Assembly (NCBI GenBank): GCA_964460345.1
Contig: CAYWRO010000048.1
Span: forward strand, 1-26,623
From: CAYWRO01 sp964460345
GTDB lineage: Bacteria > Planctomycetota > Phycisphaerae > Phycisphaerales > UBA1924
Length of the DNA stretch: 26,623 nucleotides
Reading direction: 5' to 3'
The notes under the pieces were generated by a model, which worked only from the letters and a program-made list of their open reading frames with translations, had not been told where the DNA came from and ran no database searches. Positions 15,880 to 23,086 of this stretch are shown piece by piece. How positions within the stretch are numbered: the stretch's first letter is position 1; the number at the start of each line of letters is the position of its first letter. The translations under genes and the position numbers were made by a program.

Positions 15880-16620
15880 TCAGCGCCTGCGACGGAGGAG
15901 CGCCAGGCCGGCGAGGGCTGCGAGGCCGGCGCCCGTGGGGGCGGGGATGACCGCGCCTCTGACGTAGAAGCTGACGCTGCCCTCGAAGTCGATCGTGGGG
16001 TTGCCACCGGTCATGGCGCCGCCGGGGAAGGTCGTGAGGCGGATCCAGCGGGTGTCGAGGTTGTCGACGAACTGGTAGTTCAGCTCGTAAGACTGGACGC
16101 CGCTGAACGCCGCGGCGTCGGTGACACCTGCTCCGCCGCCGGGGGCGAGGTTGCTTGAGGTCGAGCCGGAGAAGGAGGGCTCCTGGAAGATGTGCTCCGC
16201 GCCGAGCGCCAGGCCTTCCCACCCGAGGAGCGTCTGCGCGCCGGTGCGGTCGGTGACGACGAGGTCGTCGAGGAACATCCGGATGGGGTTGGTGATCCCA
16301 CTGGTGTTGCGGATGCGGATGTTCTCGATCGTGCCGGTCGTGATGCCGGGCTCGTACATGCTGTTGGCGGTTGTGCCGGCGAAGCCGGTCAGCGTGGCGG
16401 TGCTCAGGTCGAAGGTGACGTGATGCCAGCCGCCGTCGAGGGGGACCACGGTTGCGTCGAGGTTCACCCACTCGATGCCGCCCGTGGTGCCGCCGTCTGC
16501 GCCGATGGGCGCCGCGGATCCGGTCTCACGGATGCCGAGGCTCAGCGTGATCGACTGGGCCAGGACGGGGCCGGCGATGAGCGCGCCGACGAACGCTGCT
16601 GCCATCTGCTGACGAAGCAT
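15880..16620 (-). CDS. PEP-CTERM-type surface protein, probable carbohydrate-binding-like fold
   Basis: The protein is 246 residues from the ATG at 16620, with GAGGAGGAGAG just upstream; further upstream in-frame codons to 16731 have no ribosome site. A signal peptide (MLRQQMAAAFVGALIAGPVLA) is followed by a beta-rich domain. The segments GGWHHVTFDLSTATLTGF and IRIRNTSGITNPIRMFLDDLVVTD resemble the concanavalin-like/family-CBM sandwich layout, including a 'D.l.v.d' strand typical of ligand-binding beta-sandwiches. The C-terminus VIPAPTGAGLAALAGLALLRRRR is a PEP-CTERM anchor cleaved by an exosortase. It is probably displayed on the cell surface. It converges with the peptidase-like gene with four bases between stops. 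A promoter-like pair of boxes lies about 70 bases upstream. Function is otherwise unknown. Confidence 0.85.
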   Translation of the reverse strand: MLRQQMAAAFVGALIAGPVLAQSITLSLGIRETGSAAPIGADGGTTGGIEWVNLDATVVPLDGGWHHVTFDLSTATLTGFAGTTANSMYEPGITTGTIENIRIRNTSGITNPIRMFLDDLVVTDRTGAQTLLGWEGLALGAEHIFQEPSFSGSTSSNLAPGGGAGVTDAAAFSGVQSYELNYQFVDNLDTRWIRLTTFPGGAMTGGNPTIDFEGSVSFYVRGAVIPAPTGAGLAALAGLALLRRRR

Positions 16621-16687
16621 GATCTCTCTCCTCCTCTGTATGACCGTCTCTCTCTTGCGGGACGATGACGCCCGGCTCGCTCGGGCG

Positions 16688-16716
16688 AGTCTACAGGAAT
16701 GTGCGCGGGGCCGCAA
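16688..16716 (-). promoter_or_regulatory. Candidate promoter of the PEP-CTERM gene
   Basis: On the minus strand TTGCGG (16716-16711) and TAGACT (16693-16688) are separated by exactly 17 bases, the preferred sigma-70 spacing, and the implied leader before the ATG at 16620 is about 60 bases. Matches to the consensus boxes are partial. Confidence 0.45.
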
Positions 16717-16828
16717 GACCGAAGCCAACAAGTGGGTCGCGGGGCGGAGGAGGGGGCTGCTTACGCAAACTCTCCAGCCTGCCTAACTTGCGACGCGTGG
16801 GGCGGCGGCGGTGTCATCGCACGCCTGT

Positions 16829-18508
16829 TCAGCCGTTGTGCCACTCCCGCTCGACGGCGTCGGGAATGCCTGCCCTGATCAGGCGGTCCGCGCCGGCGGG
16901 GCCCCAGGAGCCCGGCTTGTACTCCTCGATGGAGTCGCGCAGCTCGCTGCTGTCCAGAAGGGGCTGGCAGATGGACCAGGAGGATTCGACTTCGTCGCGG
17001 TGCTTGTAGAGGGTTCGGTCGCCGCGGATCGCGTCGAGGATGAGGGGGCCGTAAGCCTCCATGGGCTCGCCGCCGAAGCGTTCGAGGTAGTTGAGATCGA
17101 GCTCGGCCGAGTCGATGCGGATGCCCGGGCCCGGGGTCTTGCCCTCGATGCGGAGACTGATGCCCTCCTGCGGGGCGATGCTGATGATGAGGCGGTTGGC
17201 GGGGCGTGCCGCGGCGTGTGGGGCGACGGTGCGGAAGAGGTTGATTGGCGGAGGGCGGAACTGCACGACGACCTCGGTGACCTTGGCGGCCATGCGCTTG
17301 CCGGAGCGGAGATAGAAGGGGACGCCGGCCCAGCGCCAGTTGTCGAAGTGAAGGCGCATGGCGGCGAAGGTCTCGGTCTTGCGAGTGGGGTCGACGCCCT
17401 TTTCTTCGATGTAGGCGCGCGTGGGCTCGCCTTTGCTGTCTGCGGCGGCGACGCCGCGGCCGTAGCGGCCGTAAGCGGCCCAGTCGGTGGCGTGTTCGAC
17501 GGGGATGGGCTCGGCGCTCTGGAAGAGCTTGATCTTTTCGCGCATGATCGCCGCGGCGTCGTAGATACTGGGAGGCTCGATGGCGACGAGGGCGAGGACC
17601 TGGAGCAGATGCGACTGGACCATGTCGCGGAGGGCTCCGCCGCCGCCGCCGTCGTAGTAGTTGGCGGCGCGGCTGCCGACGCCGACGGTTTCGGAGGCGG
17701 TCACCTGCACGTGGTCGACGTAGCGGCGGCTCCAGAGGGGCTCGAAGATGGTGTTGGCGAAGCGCATCACGAGGATGTTCTGGACGAGCTCCTTGCCGAG
17801 GAAGTGATCGATGCGGAAGATCGCGTCCTCTTCGAAAACGCGGCCCAAGGCGCGGTTGAGGGAGCGGGCGGACTCAAGGTCGGAGCCGAAGGGCTTTTCG
17901 ACGATGATGCGCTGCCAGGGGCACTGCTCGGGATGAAGGGCGCACCAGCGCTTGCCCTCGGCGACCATGCCGCTTTCCCCAATGCAGTTGATGATGGGCT
18001 CGTAAAGCTTAGGGGCGACGGAGAGATAAAAGAGGATGTTGGGGCCGCCTCCTTCAGCCCCGCCTTGACCGTCTCCGGTGCGGCTGCTGGCTGACCCACC
18101 GCCCTTGAGGATGCCGCGCTGCTCGGCCATGGCGTGCACGCGTCTGCCGACTGCGCGCATGCCCTCCGCCTGAGCCGCATCGGCGGGTTCGTACTGGATG
18201 CGCTGGGCGAATGTCTTCCACGCCTGTGCGTCCCAATGCGAGGCGTGCTCTTCGACGCCGGGGCGAAGGTGCTCGCGGAACTCATCGTCGCTCATCTCCG
18301 TGCGCGAAGCGCCGAGGATGCACAACCCCTTCGGCAGTGAACCAAGCCGATCAAGGTCGTAGAGAGATGGGATGAGTTTGCGCTGCGTGAGGTCGCCGGA
18401 GGCGCCGAAGATGACAATGACGCAGGGTTCGACGCCGCCGTTGGCGGATGCGGATGGAGCGGGCATTCCGGATGGTAGTGGGCAAGTCTGCTTTGGGTAC
18501 GGCGACAT
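16829..18508 (-). CDS. zwf: Glucose-6-phosphate 1-dehydrogenase
   Basis: Oxidises glucose-6-phosphate to 6-phosphogluconolactone with reduction of NADP(+), the entry to the oxidative pentose phosphate pathway. At 559 residues it is longer than the usual 480-500. Motifs are IFGASGDLTQRKLIPSLYDL (coenzyme loop, about 33-52), EKPFGSDLESA (about 203-213), RIDHFLGKE (active site with the catalytic His; the usual Tyr is Phe here), LWSRRYVDHVQVTASE, and FYLRSGKRM near 389. Extra length sits in the N-terminus and in a Gly/Ser-rich insert (about 136-157, GGGSASSRTGDGQGG...) before NILFYLSVAP. No ribosome site is seen at the ATG at 18508 or at an alternative ATG at 18466 (MPAPSASANGG), so the start is uncertain. 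The gene is divergent from moaA; no pgl or gnd gene lies nearby. Confidence 0.93.
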   Translation of the reverse strand: MSPYPKQTCPLPSGMPAPSASANGGVEPCVIVIFGASGDLTQRKLIPSLYDLDRLGSLPKGLCILGASRTEMSDDEFREHLRPGVEEHASHWDAQAWKTFAQRIQYEPADAAQAEGMRAVGRRVHAMAEQRGILKGGGSASSRTGDGQGGAEGGGPNILFYLSVAPKLYEPIINCIGESGMVAEGKRWCALHPEQCPWQRIIVEKPFGSDLESARSLNRALGRVFEEDAIFRIDHFLGKELVQNILVMRFANTIFEPLWSRRYVDHVQVTASETVGVGSRAANYYDGGGGGALRDMVQSHLLQVLALVAIEPPSIYDAAAIMREKIKLFQSAEPIPVEHATDWAAYGRYGRGVAAADSKGEPTRAYIEEKGVDPTRKTETFAAMRLHFDNWRWAGVPFYLRSGKRMAAKVTEVVVQFRPPPINLFRTVAPHAAARPANRLIISIAPQEGISLRIEGKTPGPGIRIDSAELDLNYLERFGGEPMEAYGPLILDAIRGDRTLYKHRDEVESSWSICQPLLDSSELRDSIEEYKPGSWGPAGADRLIRAGIPDAVEREWHNG

Positions 18509-18556
18509 TGCCCAGGGGGGATGATGCGGAGAACGGGTGGCTGGGACGGCGCTCGA

Positions 18557-18562
18557 TACAAT
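18557..18562 (+). promoter_or_regulatory. Possible -10 box for moaA
   Basis: TACAAT lies 15 bases before the preferred moaA ATG at 18578, in the narrow space between divergent moaA and zwf. No clear -35 box is visible. The space is too small for the known Moco riboswitch. Confidence 0.3.
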
Positions 18563-18577
18563 CGACGCGGAAGCCGG

Positions 18578-19651
18578 ATGGATGTTGCCCTGCCCATTCT
18601 GAACGACCGCCGGGCCGCGGCCGAAGCGCCTCCGCCATCACCGGCGGGCGAGGAACATCCGCGACGGCTCATCGACTCCTACGGCCGGACCATCCGGGAT
18701 CTTCGCCTGAGCATCACGGACCGGTGCAACTTCCGGTGCGTGTACTGCATGGATCCGGACGTGGAGTTTCTCGGGCGGGATGAACTGCTGCAGCCGGATG
18801 AACTCGAGCGGGTGGCGTCGGTGTGCGTGTCGCTCGGGGTGGAGAAGATCCGCATCACGGGTGGGGAGCCGCTGGTGCATCCCCGGCTGGTGGAGATTAT
18901 CGAGAGGTTGTCGGGCCTAGGCGCGCGAGACCTGGCGCTGACGACGAATGGCTCGCTGCTGGACAGAGCGCGGCTGCTGGCGATGCGCGAGGCGGGACTG
19001 CAACGCCTTACGGTCAGCCTTGACAGCCTGCGGCCGGATCGGTTTGCGGCGATCACGCGGGCGAAGACGGGACCGGAGCGCGTGATCGAGGGCGTACGCG
19101 AGGCGATCCGGGCGGGTTTCGCGCCGGTGAAGGTCAATGCGGTGGTGGTTCGCGGGTTCAACGAGGATGAGGTAGCAAGCCTGGCGGGCCTGGCGCGCGA
19201 GTTGGGGGTGGAGATGCGGTTCATCGAGTTCATGCCGCTGGACTCGGCCCGCGCGTGGGATCGGAGCAAGCTGGCGCCCGCGGCGGAGATCGTGTCACGG
19301 ATCGCGGAGGCGTACCCCCTCAAGCGGGTGGGGCGCGAGGAGGCGAGCAGTACCTCTCTTATTTACGAGTTCGCGGATGGCGCTCCCGGGCGCGTGGGGG
19401 TGATCGCGCCGGTGACGCGCGCGTTCTGCGGGGCGTGCAGCCGGTTGCGCATCACGGCGGATGGGAAGGTGCGGCCGTGCCTTTTCAGCCGGGAGGAGTG
19501 GGACGTGCGACCGCTGTTGCGCGGCGGGGCGGAGGATGAGGCGATCGCGCGGTTCCTGGCGGATGTGACCTGGACGAAGCAGGCGGGGCACGGGATTTCG
19601 TCGGCGGGGTTTCAGCAGCCGGATCGGCCGATGTGGGCGATCGGGGGTTAG
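18578..19651 (+). CDS. moaA: GTP 3',8-cyclase MoaA (radical SAM)
   Basis: First enzyme of molybdenum cofactor synthesis; it rearranges GTP to 3',8-cyclo-GTP with two [4Fe-4S] clusters. The length is 357 residues from the ATG at 18578 (GGAAG seven bases upstream); an ATG at 18521 would add 19 unlikely residues. The radical-SAM motif is CNFRCVYC (Cys50, 54, 57), preceded by LRLSITDR. KIRITGGEPLVHPRL binds SAM, and the C-terminal cluster is CGACS followed by the third Cys in RPCLFS. The protein ends MWAIGG; the terminal Gly-Gly is the conserved tail needed for catalysis. A run of 32-base repeats begins 14 bases after the stop. It belongs functionally with the moaD/moaE pair on the other strand and the moeA-moaC-mogA-mobA operon. 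Confidence 0.96.
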   Translation: MDVALPILNDRRAAAEAPPPSPAGEEHPRRLIDSYGRTIRDLRLSITDRCNFRCVYCMDPDVEFLGRDELLQPDELERVASVCVSLGVEKIRITGGEPLVHPRLVEIIERLSGLGARDLALTTNGSLLDRARLLAMREAGLQRLTVSLDSLRPDRFAAITRAKTGPERVIEGVREAIRAGFAPVKVNAVVVRGFNEDEVASLAGLARELGVEMRFIEFMPLDSARAWDRSKLAPAAEIVSRIAEAYPLKRVGREEASSTSLIYEFADGAPGRVGVIAPVTRAFCGACSRLRITADGKVRPCLFSREEWDVRPLLRGGAEDEAIARFLADVTWTKQAGHGISSAGFQQPDRPMWAIGG

Positions 19652-19664
19652 GTGGTTGGGGGCG

Positions 19665-19792
19665 TCGCAGGCCAGAGGCCTGTGCCACGGGGTGGGTCAC
19701 AGGCCAGAGGTTTGTGCTACGGGGTGGGTCACAGGCCAGAGGTTTGTGCTACGGGGTGGGTCACAGGCCAGAGGCTTGTGCTACGGGTTGTG
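19665..19792. repeat. Four tandem 32-base repeats with hairpin-forming palindromes
   Basis: Units start at 19665, 19697, 19729 and 19761. Units 2 and 3 are identical (tcacaggccagaggtttgtg, then ctacggggtggg); units 1 and 4 differ at a few bases. Each holds an inverted repeat around 'aga': unit 1 has caggcc/ggcctg exactly, and units 2-3 have cacaggcc/ggtttgtg, where the two C-to-T changes keep G-U pairs if the plus strand is transcribed. The array fills the space between moaA and moaE, and the last unit overlaps the 3' end of moaE. It resembles REP-like dispersed repeats of planctomycetes. Its spacing is too regular and its spacers too uniform to be a CRISPR. Confidence 0.85.
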
Positions 19793-20171
19793 ACCAGATG
19801 GGGCGCTTCCAGATGGGGACGTCGCGCTTGAGGGTGTCGATGAACGCGGCGGCGGCGCGGAGGCCCTCGGCGCGGTGGGGCGACTGGATGGTGAGCCGGA
19901 AGGAGACGGCTCCGACGGGGACGCGGCCGCGGCTGTGCTCGATGCGGATGGCGGTGAGCGCGTGTTCCTGGATGAGGGATTCGGCGATGCGGGTGATCAT
20001 GGTCGTGGCCATGGGTTCGTAGGCTTCGTAGTCGAGCGCCTCGATGAGGCGGTCGGCTTCACGGGCGCGGACGACGCCTTCAAAGATGAGGATTGCGCCG
20101 ACGCCTTCGCGCGGGTGGTCGGGACCGGCGGCGGGCAGCGGGCCGTCATGGATGTGGACGGTGACGCTCAT
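19761..20171 (-). CDS. moaE: Molybdopterin synthase catalytic subunit MoaE
   Basis: With MoaD it converts cyclic pyranopterin monophosphate to molybdopterin by adding two sulfurs. Of 136 residues, the motifs are GAILIFEGVVR (about 26-36), LDYEAYEPMA, HSRGRVPVG and LKRDVPIWKRPIW, where the conserved lysines of the LKRDxPxWK motif are the catalytic/conjugation residues. The start overlaps the moaD stop (ATGA, 20168-20171), so MoaD and MoaE are co-translated in the usual order. The final nine residues (QPVAQASGL) and the stop codon are encoded by the fourth copy of the 32-base repeat; the catalytic part ends before it, so activity is probably kept. Without the repeat the protein would end somewhat differently from family members, which vary here. 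Confidence 0.95.
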   Translation of the reverse strand: MSVTVHIHDGPLPAAGPDHPREGVGAILIFEGVVRAREADRLIEALDYEAYEPMATTMITRIAESLIQEHALTAIRIEHSRGRVPVGAVSFRLTIQSPHRAEGLRAAAAFIDTLKRDVPIWKRPIWSQPVAQASGL

Positions 20172-20413
20172 CCGCCGCTCACGAGGCCGATGAGGGCGAC
20201 TTCATCGCCTTCGCGGATGGTTTGCTCGGGGGGTGCGAACTCGTGGTTGACGGCGAGGCGCGAGGCGGCCATTGAGGGCGCGAGTTCGGGGTGGGCCGCG
20301 GCGAGGCGCTGGCGAAGCGTGCGACAATCGGCGGGCTCGGGGAGTTCGAGCTCGACGGCGCTGCGCCCCGCGGCGTCGGCCTGCGGACCAAAGAGAAGAA
20401 CGCGAACACGCAT
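20168..20413 (-). CDS. moaD: Molybdopterin synthase sulfur carrier subunit MoaD
   Basis: A small ubiquitin-like sulfur carrier of 81 residues from the ATG at 20413: MRVRVLLFGPQADAAGRSAVELELP, then DEVALIGLVSGG. The C-terminal Gly-Gly is adenylated and thiocarboxylated to donate sulfur in molybdopterin synthase. The internal LAVNHEF and DEVALI segments fit the family, as does the length (typically about 80). The longer frame upstream of 20413 lacks family similarity and overlaps the divergent gene. TAGACT on the minus strand (20424-20419) sits five bases before the ATG and could be a very close -10 box. No moeB/adenylating enzyme gene is visible in the window. Confidence 0.93.
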   Translation of the reverse strand: MRVRVLLFGPQADAAGRSAVELELPEPADCRTLRQRLAAAHPELAPSMAASRLAVNHEFAPPEQTIREGDEVALIGLVSGG

Positions 20414-20488
20414 GCGTGAGTCTAGCATGCGTTGCGCGAGCGCCCGCCGGTGTTCCGGCGGCGTGCCCGGCGTTCTGGAGACGCAGCC

Positions 20489-20812
20489 GTGACGATTCCC
20501 ACCGCCTACGTGAAGATGCACGAACGGCATCCGGAGGTGATGAAGGCGTACGAGGCGCTGGGGCAGGCGTGCGCGGAGGCGGGGCCGCTGGATGCGAAGT
20601 CGGTTGCGCTGGTGAAGCTCGCGATCTCGCTCGCGGCGGGGCTGGAGGGGGGCGCGCGGTCGCATGCGCGCAAGGCGCTGGAGGCGGGTTGCACGCCGGA
20701 TGAACTGGAGCACGTGGCGCTGCTGCTGGCGCCGACGGTGGGGTTTCCCACGATGATGCGGGCGCGGAGCGCCGTTCGAGAGTTGATTGAAGCGGCGGAG
20801 CGGCGCGAATGA
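20489..20812 (+). CDS. Carboxymuconolactone decarboxylase-family (AhpD-like) protein
   Basis: A 107-residue protein from the GTG at 20489, preceded by TGGAG with nine bases spacing. The all-helical CMD pattern is clear: HERHPEVMKAYEALGQACAEAGPLDAKSVALVKLAISLAAGLEGGARSHARKALEAGCTPDELEHVALLLAPTVGFPTMMRARSAV. 'L..KL.i.la......a..hA.kAl.aG.t.eEi.ev..l' is the diagnostic core. It lacks the CxxC pair of AhpD peroxidase helpers; only one Cys (in EAGCTPDE) is near the active region, so thiol peroxidase-coupled activity is doubtful. Its stop overlaps the moeA start (ATGA, 20809-20812), placing it first in the moeA-moaC-mogA-mobA operon. Its role in Moco synthesis is not established; a redox or sulfur-related accessory role is only a guess. 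Confidence 0.82.
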   Translation: MTIPTAYVKMHERHPEVMKAYEALGQACAEAGPLDAKSVALVKLAISLAAGLEGGARSHARKALEAGCTPDELEHVALLLAPTVGFPTMMRARSAVRELIEAAERRE

Positions 20813-22026
20813 GTGCCTCACGGGCTGCGCCTGCAGGCTTTGCTTCGCCGGCCGAGGCGGTCGCGGCGATGCTGGAGCGAGTGCGGCCGGTGGAGACGCA
20901 GCGCGTGCCGCTGGCGGAGGCGAGTGGACGAGTGCTGGCGGCGCCGCTGGCGGCGGACCGGCCGAGTCCGGCCGTCGATGTGAGCGCGATGGATGGGTAC
21001 GCGGTGCGGCTGGCGGAACTGACGCCGGGGCGGCATGCGATTGGGGCGGAAGTGCGGATCGGGCGTGAGCCGCCGGCGTGCGAGGGCGGCGTGGTGCGCA
21101 TCGTGACGGGGGGCGCTGTGTCGCAGGGGGCGGATGCGGTGATCAAGCGCGAGGATGTGCGCGAACTGGATGGGGCCATCGAAGTTGATGCGGCGACGAT
21201 CGCCGGGGTGCAAACGGGGGCGCACATCCGGCGGCGCGGGGAGAACATCGGCGCTGGGGAGGAGGTGATCGGCGCGGGGCGTGTAATCGCTGCGCCGGTC
21301 GCGGCGGCGCTTGCGGCGTTTGGCGAAGCGGAGCCGCTTGTTCACCGGCGCGTGCGCGTGGGGGTGCTGGTGACGGGGGACGAGGTAGTTGCGCGCGGGA
21401 CTGCGCCGGCAGTGTGGGAGCTGCGCGATTCGAATGGGCCGGCGCTGGCGTGCCTGCTTGGGATGTGCCCGTGGGTGGAGACGGTCGGGCCGGAGCGCGC
21501 GGCGGATGAGCCGGGGGAGATTCAGCGCGCGATTGAGGCGCTGCTGGAGCGGTGCGATGCGCTGCTGCTGACGGGGGGCGTCTCGATGGGCGATCGTGAC
21601 TTTGTTCCGCCGGCGCTGCGGGCGGCGGGAGCGACGACGCTGTTTCACCGGTTGCCACAGCGTCCGGGCAAGCCGGTGCTGGGCGCGATCACGGGGCGCG
21701 GGCAGCCGGTGCTGGGGCTTCCGGGCAATCCGGTGTCGGTGATGGTGACGGCGCGGCGGATGGCGGCGCCGGTGCTGGCGAAGCTGGCGGGGATGGTCGA
21801 ACCGGCTGGGCCTGCACTGGTGCGGCTGGAATCGGACTCGGGCAGGCGCCTGGATTTGTGGTGGCAGCGGCTGGTGCGGATTGTTGGGCCGGGGCGGGCG
21901 ACACTGGTGGAAGGGCTGGGGTCGGGGGATGTGGTGGCGGCGGCGCGGAGCGATGGGTTTGTGGAAGTTCCGCCGGGCGAGGGTGGCGAGGGGCCGTGGC
22001 CGTTTTATGCGTGGAGCTTCGGATGA
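20809..22026 (+). CDS. moeA: Molybdopterin molybdenumtransferase MoeA
   Basis: Inserts molybdate into adenylylated molybdopterin. At 405 residues it is the normal length. Motifs are VDVSAMDGYAVR (about 59-70), RIVTGGAVSQGADAVIKREDV (about 97-117), VGVLVTGDEVV (about 184-194), LLLTGGVSMGDRDFV (about 248-262), and VLGLPGNPVSVMV near 305-317. The DGYA, TGDE and GGVSMGDxDF elements hold the Asp/Glu residues that coordinate substrate and Mg/Mo. Domain IV follows (residues about 325-405). The start overlaps the CMD-family gene and the stop overlaps the moaC start (ATGA, 22023-22026), so it is the second gene of a coupled operon. Confidence 0.95.
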   Translation: MSASRAAPAGFASPAEAVAAMLERVRPVETQRVPLAEASGRVLAAPLAADRPSPAVDVSAMDGYAVRLAELTPGRHAIGAEVRIGREPPACEGGVVRIVTGGAVSQGADAVIKREDVRELDGAIEVDAATIAGVQTGAHIRRRGENIGAGEEVIGAGRVIAAPVAAALAAFGEAEPLVHRRVRVGVLVTGDEVVARGTAPAVWELRDSNGPALACLLGMCPWVETVGPERAADEPGEIQRAIEALLERCDALLLTGGVSMGDRDFVPPALRAAGATTLFHRLPQRPGKPVLGAITGRGQPVLGLPGNPVSVMVTARRMAAPVLAKLAGMVEPAGPALVRLESDSGRRLDLWWQRLVRIVGPGRATLVEGLGSGDVVAAARSDGFVEVPPGEGGEGPWPFYAWSFG

Positions 22027-22541
22027 GTTCAGATCAGGGGCGCAGTGAAAGGTCGCGTCTGTCGCACATAGATCAGGAGGGGCGTGCGCGGATGGTTGAT
22101 GTGGGGGAGAAGGCGGTCACGGCGCGCGTGGCGGTTGCGGAAGCGTTTGTGCGGATCTCTGCGGAACTGGCGGCGCGGATCGGCGAGAACTCCCTGAGCA
22201 AGGGGAACCTGCTGGAAGTTGCACGGCTGGCCGGGATCCAGGCGGCGAAGCGTACGGGTGAACTGATCCCCTTGTGTCACCCGTTGCCGATCGACTTTGC
22301 GGATGTCGAGGCGACGCTGGAGGCGGATCGTGTGCGTCTGCGCGCGGAGGTGCGTACGACGGCGCGCACCGGGGTGGAGATGGAGGCGCTTACGGCGGCG
22401 GCGGTGGCGGCGCTGACGGTCATCGACATGGGGAAGGCGGTTGATAAGCAGATGGTCGTGGAGGGGCTGCGCGTGCTGGAGAAGCGCGGGGGACGCGGGG
22501 GTGAGTACCTCGCGCCGGGAGAGCCGGGGGCTTTGCGATGA
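22023..22541 (+). CDS. moaC: Cyclic pyranopterin monophosphate synthase MoaC
   Basis: Second step of Moco synthesis, converting MoaA's 3',8-cyclo-GTP to cyclic pyranopterin monophosphate. It has 172 residues: LSHIDQEGRARMVDVGEKAVT, LSKGNLLEVARLAGIQAAKRTGELIPLCHPLPI (KGN contains the catalytic Lys), VRTTARTGVEMEALTAAAVAALTVIDMGKAVDK (second catalytic Lys region). The ATG at 22023 overlaps the moeA TGA and the stop overlaps the mogA ATG (22538-22541). A longer frame upstream is in moeA coding sequence and is not the real start. No unusual features: the length is the family norm of about 160-170. Confidence 0.95.
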   Translation: MSSDQGRSERSRLSHIDQEGRARMVDVGEKAVTARVAVAEAFVRISAELAARIGENSLSKGNLLEVARLAGIQAAKRTGELIPLCHPLPIDFADVEATLEADRVRLRAEVRTTARTGVEMEALTAAAVAALTVIDMGKAVDKQMVVEGLRVLEKRGGRGGEYLAPGEPGALR

Positions 22542-23083
22542 GGCCGATCCGGGCGGCGGTGTTGACGGTGAGCGACCGGTGCTCGCGCGGCGAGACGGAA
22601 GATGCCTCCGGGCCGGCGCTGATGGCGATGCTGCAGGAGCGGCTCGAAGCTGAGGTGGTTGAGCGGGCGTGCGTGCCGGATGAGGTGGACGAGATCGCGG
22701 CTGTTTTTCGGCGATGGGCGGAGCCAGAGCGGGGGATCGACCTCGTGGTCAGCACGGGCGGGACGGGGCTGTCGCCGCGGGATGTGACGCCGGAGGCGGC
22801 GGAGATGGTGTTCGAGCGCCGGCACGCGGGGTTGATGGAGCTTGTGCGGCTGCGTTGTTATGAGAAGACCCCGCGGGCGTTTCTGTCGCGCGGCGTGGCG
22901 GGGACGGTGGGGCGCACGCTGATCGTGACGCTTCCCGGCTCGGTGCGCGGCGCGACGGAGAGTCTTGCAGCGCTGGTGGATGTGTTGCCGCATGCAATTG
23001 AGACGCTGCGCGGCGATGTGGTGGATGATGGGCGGCCGGGCGCGGCGGCTTCGGGCGGGCGCGTGGTCGAGCACGAGGGCTGA
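22538..23083 (+). CDS. mogA: Molybdopterin adenylyltransferase (MogA/MoaB)
   Basis: Adenylylates molybdopterin with ATP before MoeA inserts molybdenum. Of 181 residues, the key motifs are AAVLTVSDRCSRGETEDASGP (about 6-26) and DLVVSTGGTGLSPRDVTPEA (about 68-87); the TGGTG loop binds ATP/molybdopterin. The later LPGSVRGATESLAAL is also characteristic. The family includes both MogA and MoaB-type proteins, and this length and context suit either name. It overlaps moaC by four bases and is followed after three bases by mobA. In bacteria with only one such gene it performs the adenylylation step alone. Confidence 0.9.
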   Translation: MRPIRAAVLTVSDRCSRGETEDASGPALMAMLQERLEAEVVERACVPDEVDEIAAVFRRWAEPERGIDLVVSTGGTGLSPRDVTPEAAEMVFERRHAGLMELVRLRCYEKTPRAFLSRGVAGTVGRTLIVTLPGSVRGATESLAALVDVLPHAIETLRGDVVDDGRPGAAASGGRVVEHEG

Positions 23084-23086
23084 ACG

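Noticed and set aside
16811..18094. A 427-codon plus-strand open frame
   Set aside because: Antisense of glucose-6-phosphate dehydrogenase; no recognisable domain.
18509..18577. Moco riboswitch upstream of moaA
   Set aside because: The space between the divergent zwf and moaA genes is about 70 bases, too small for the known Moco RNA, and no matching stem pattern is visible.
19665..19792. Possible CRISPR array
   Set aside because: Units are directly joined with no unique spacers; it is a tandem repeat, and no cas genes are present.
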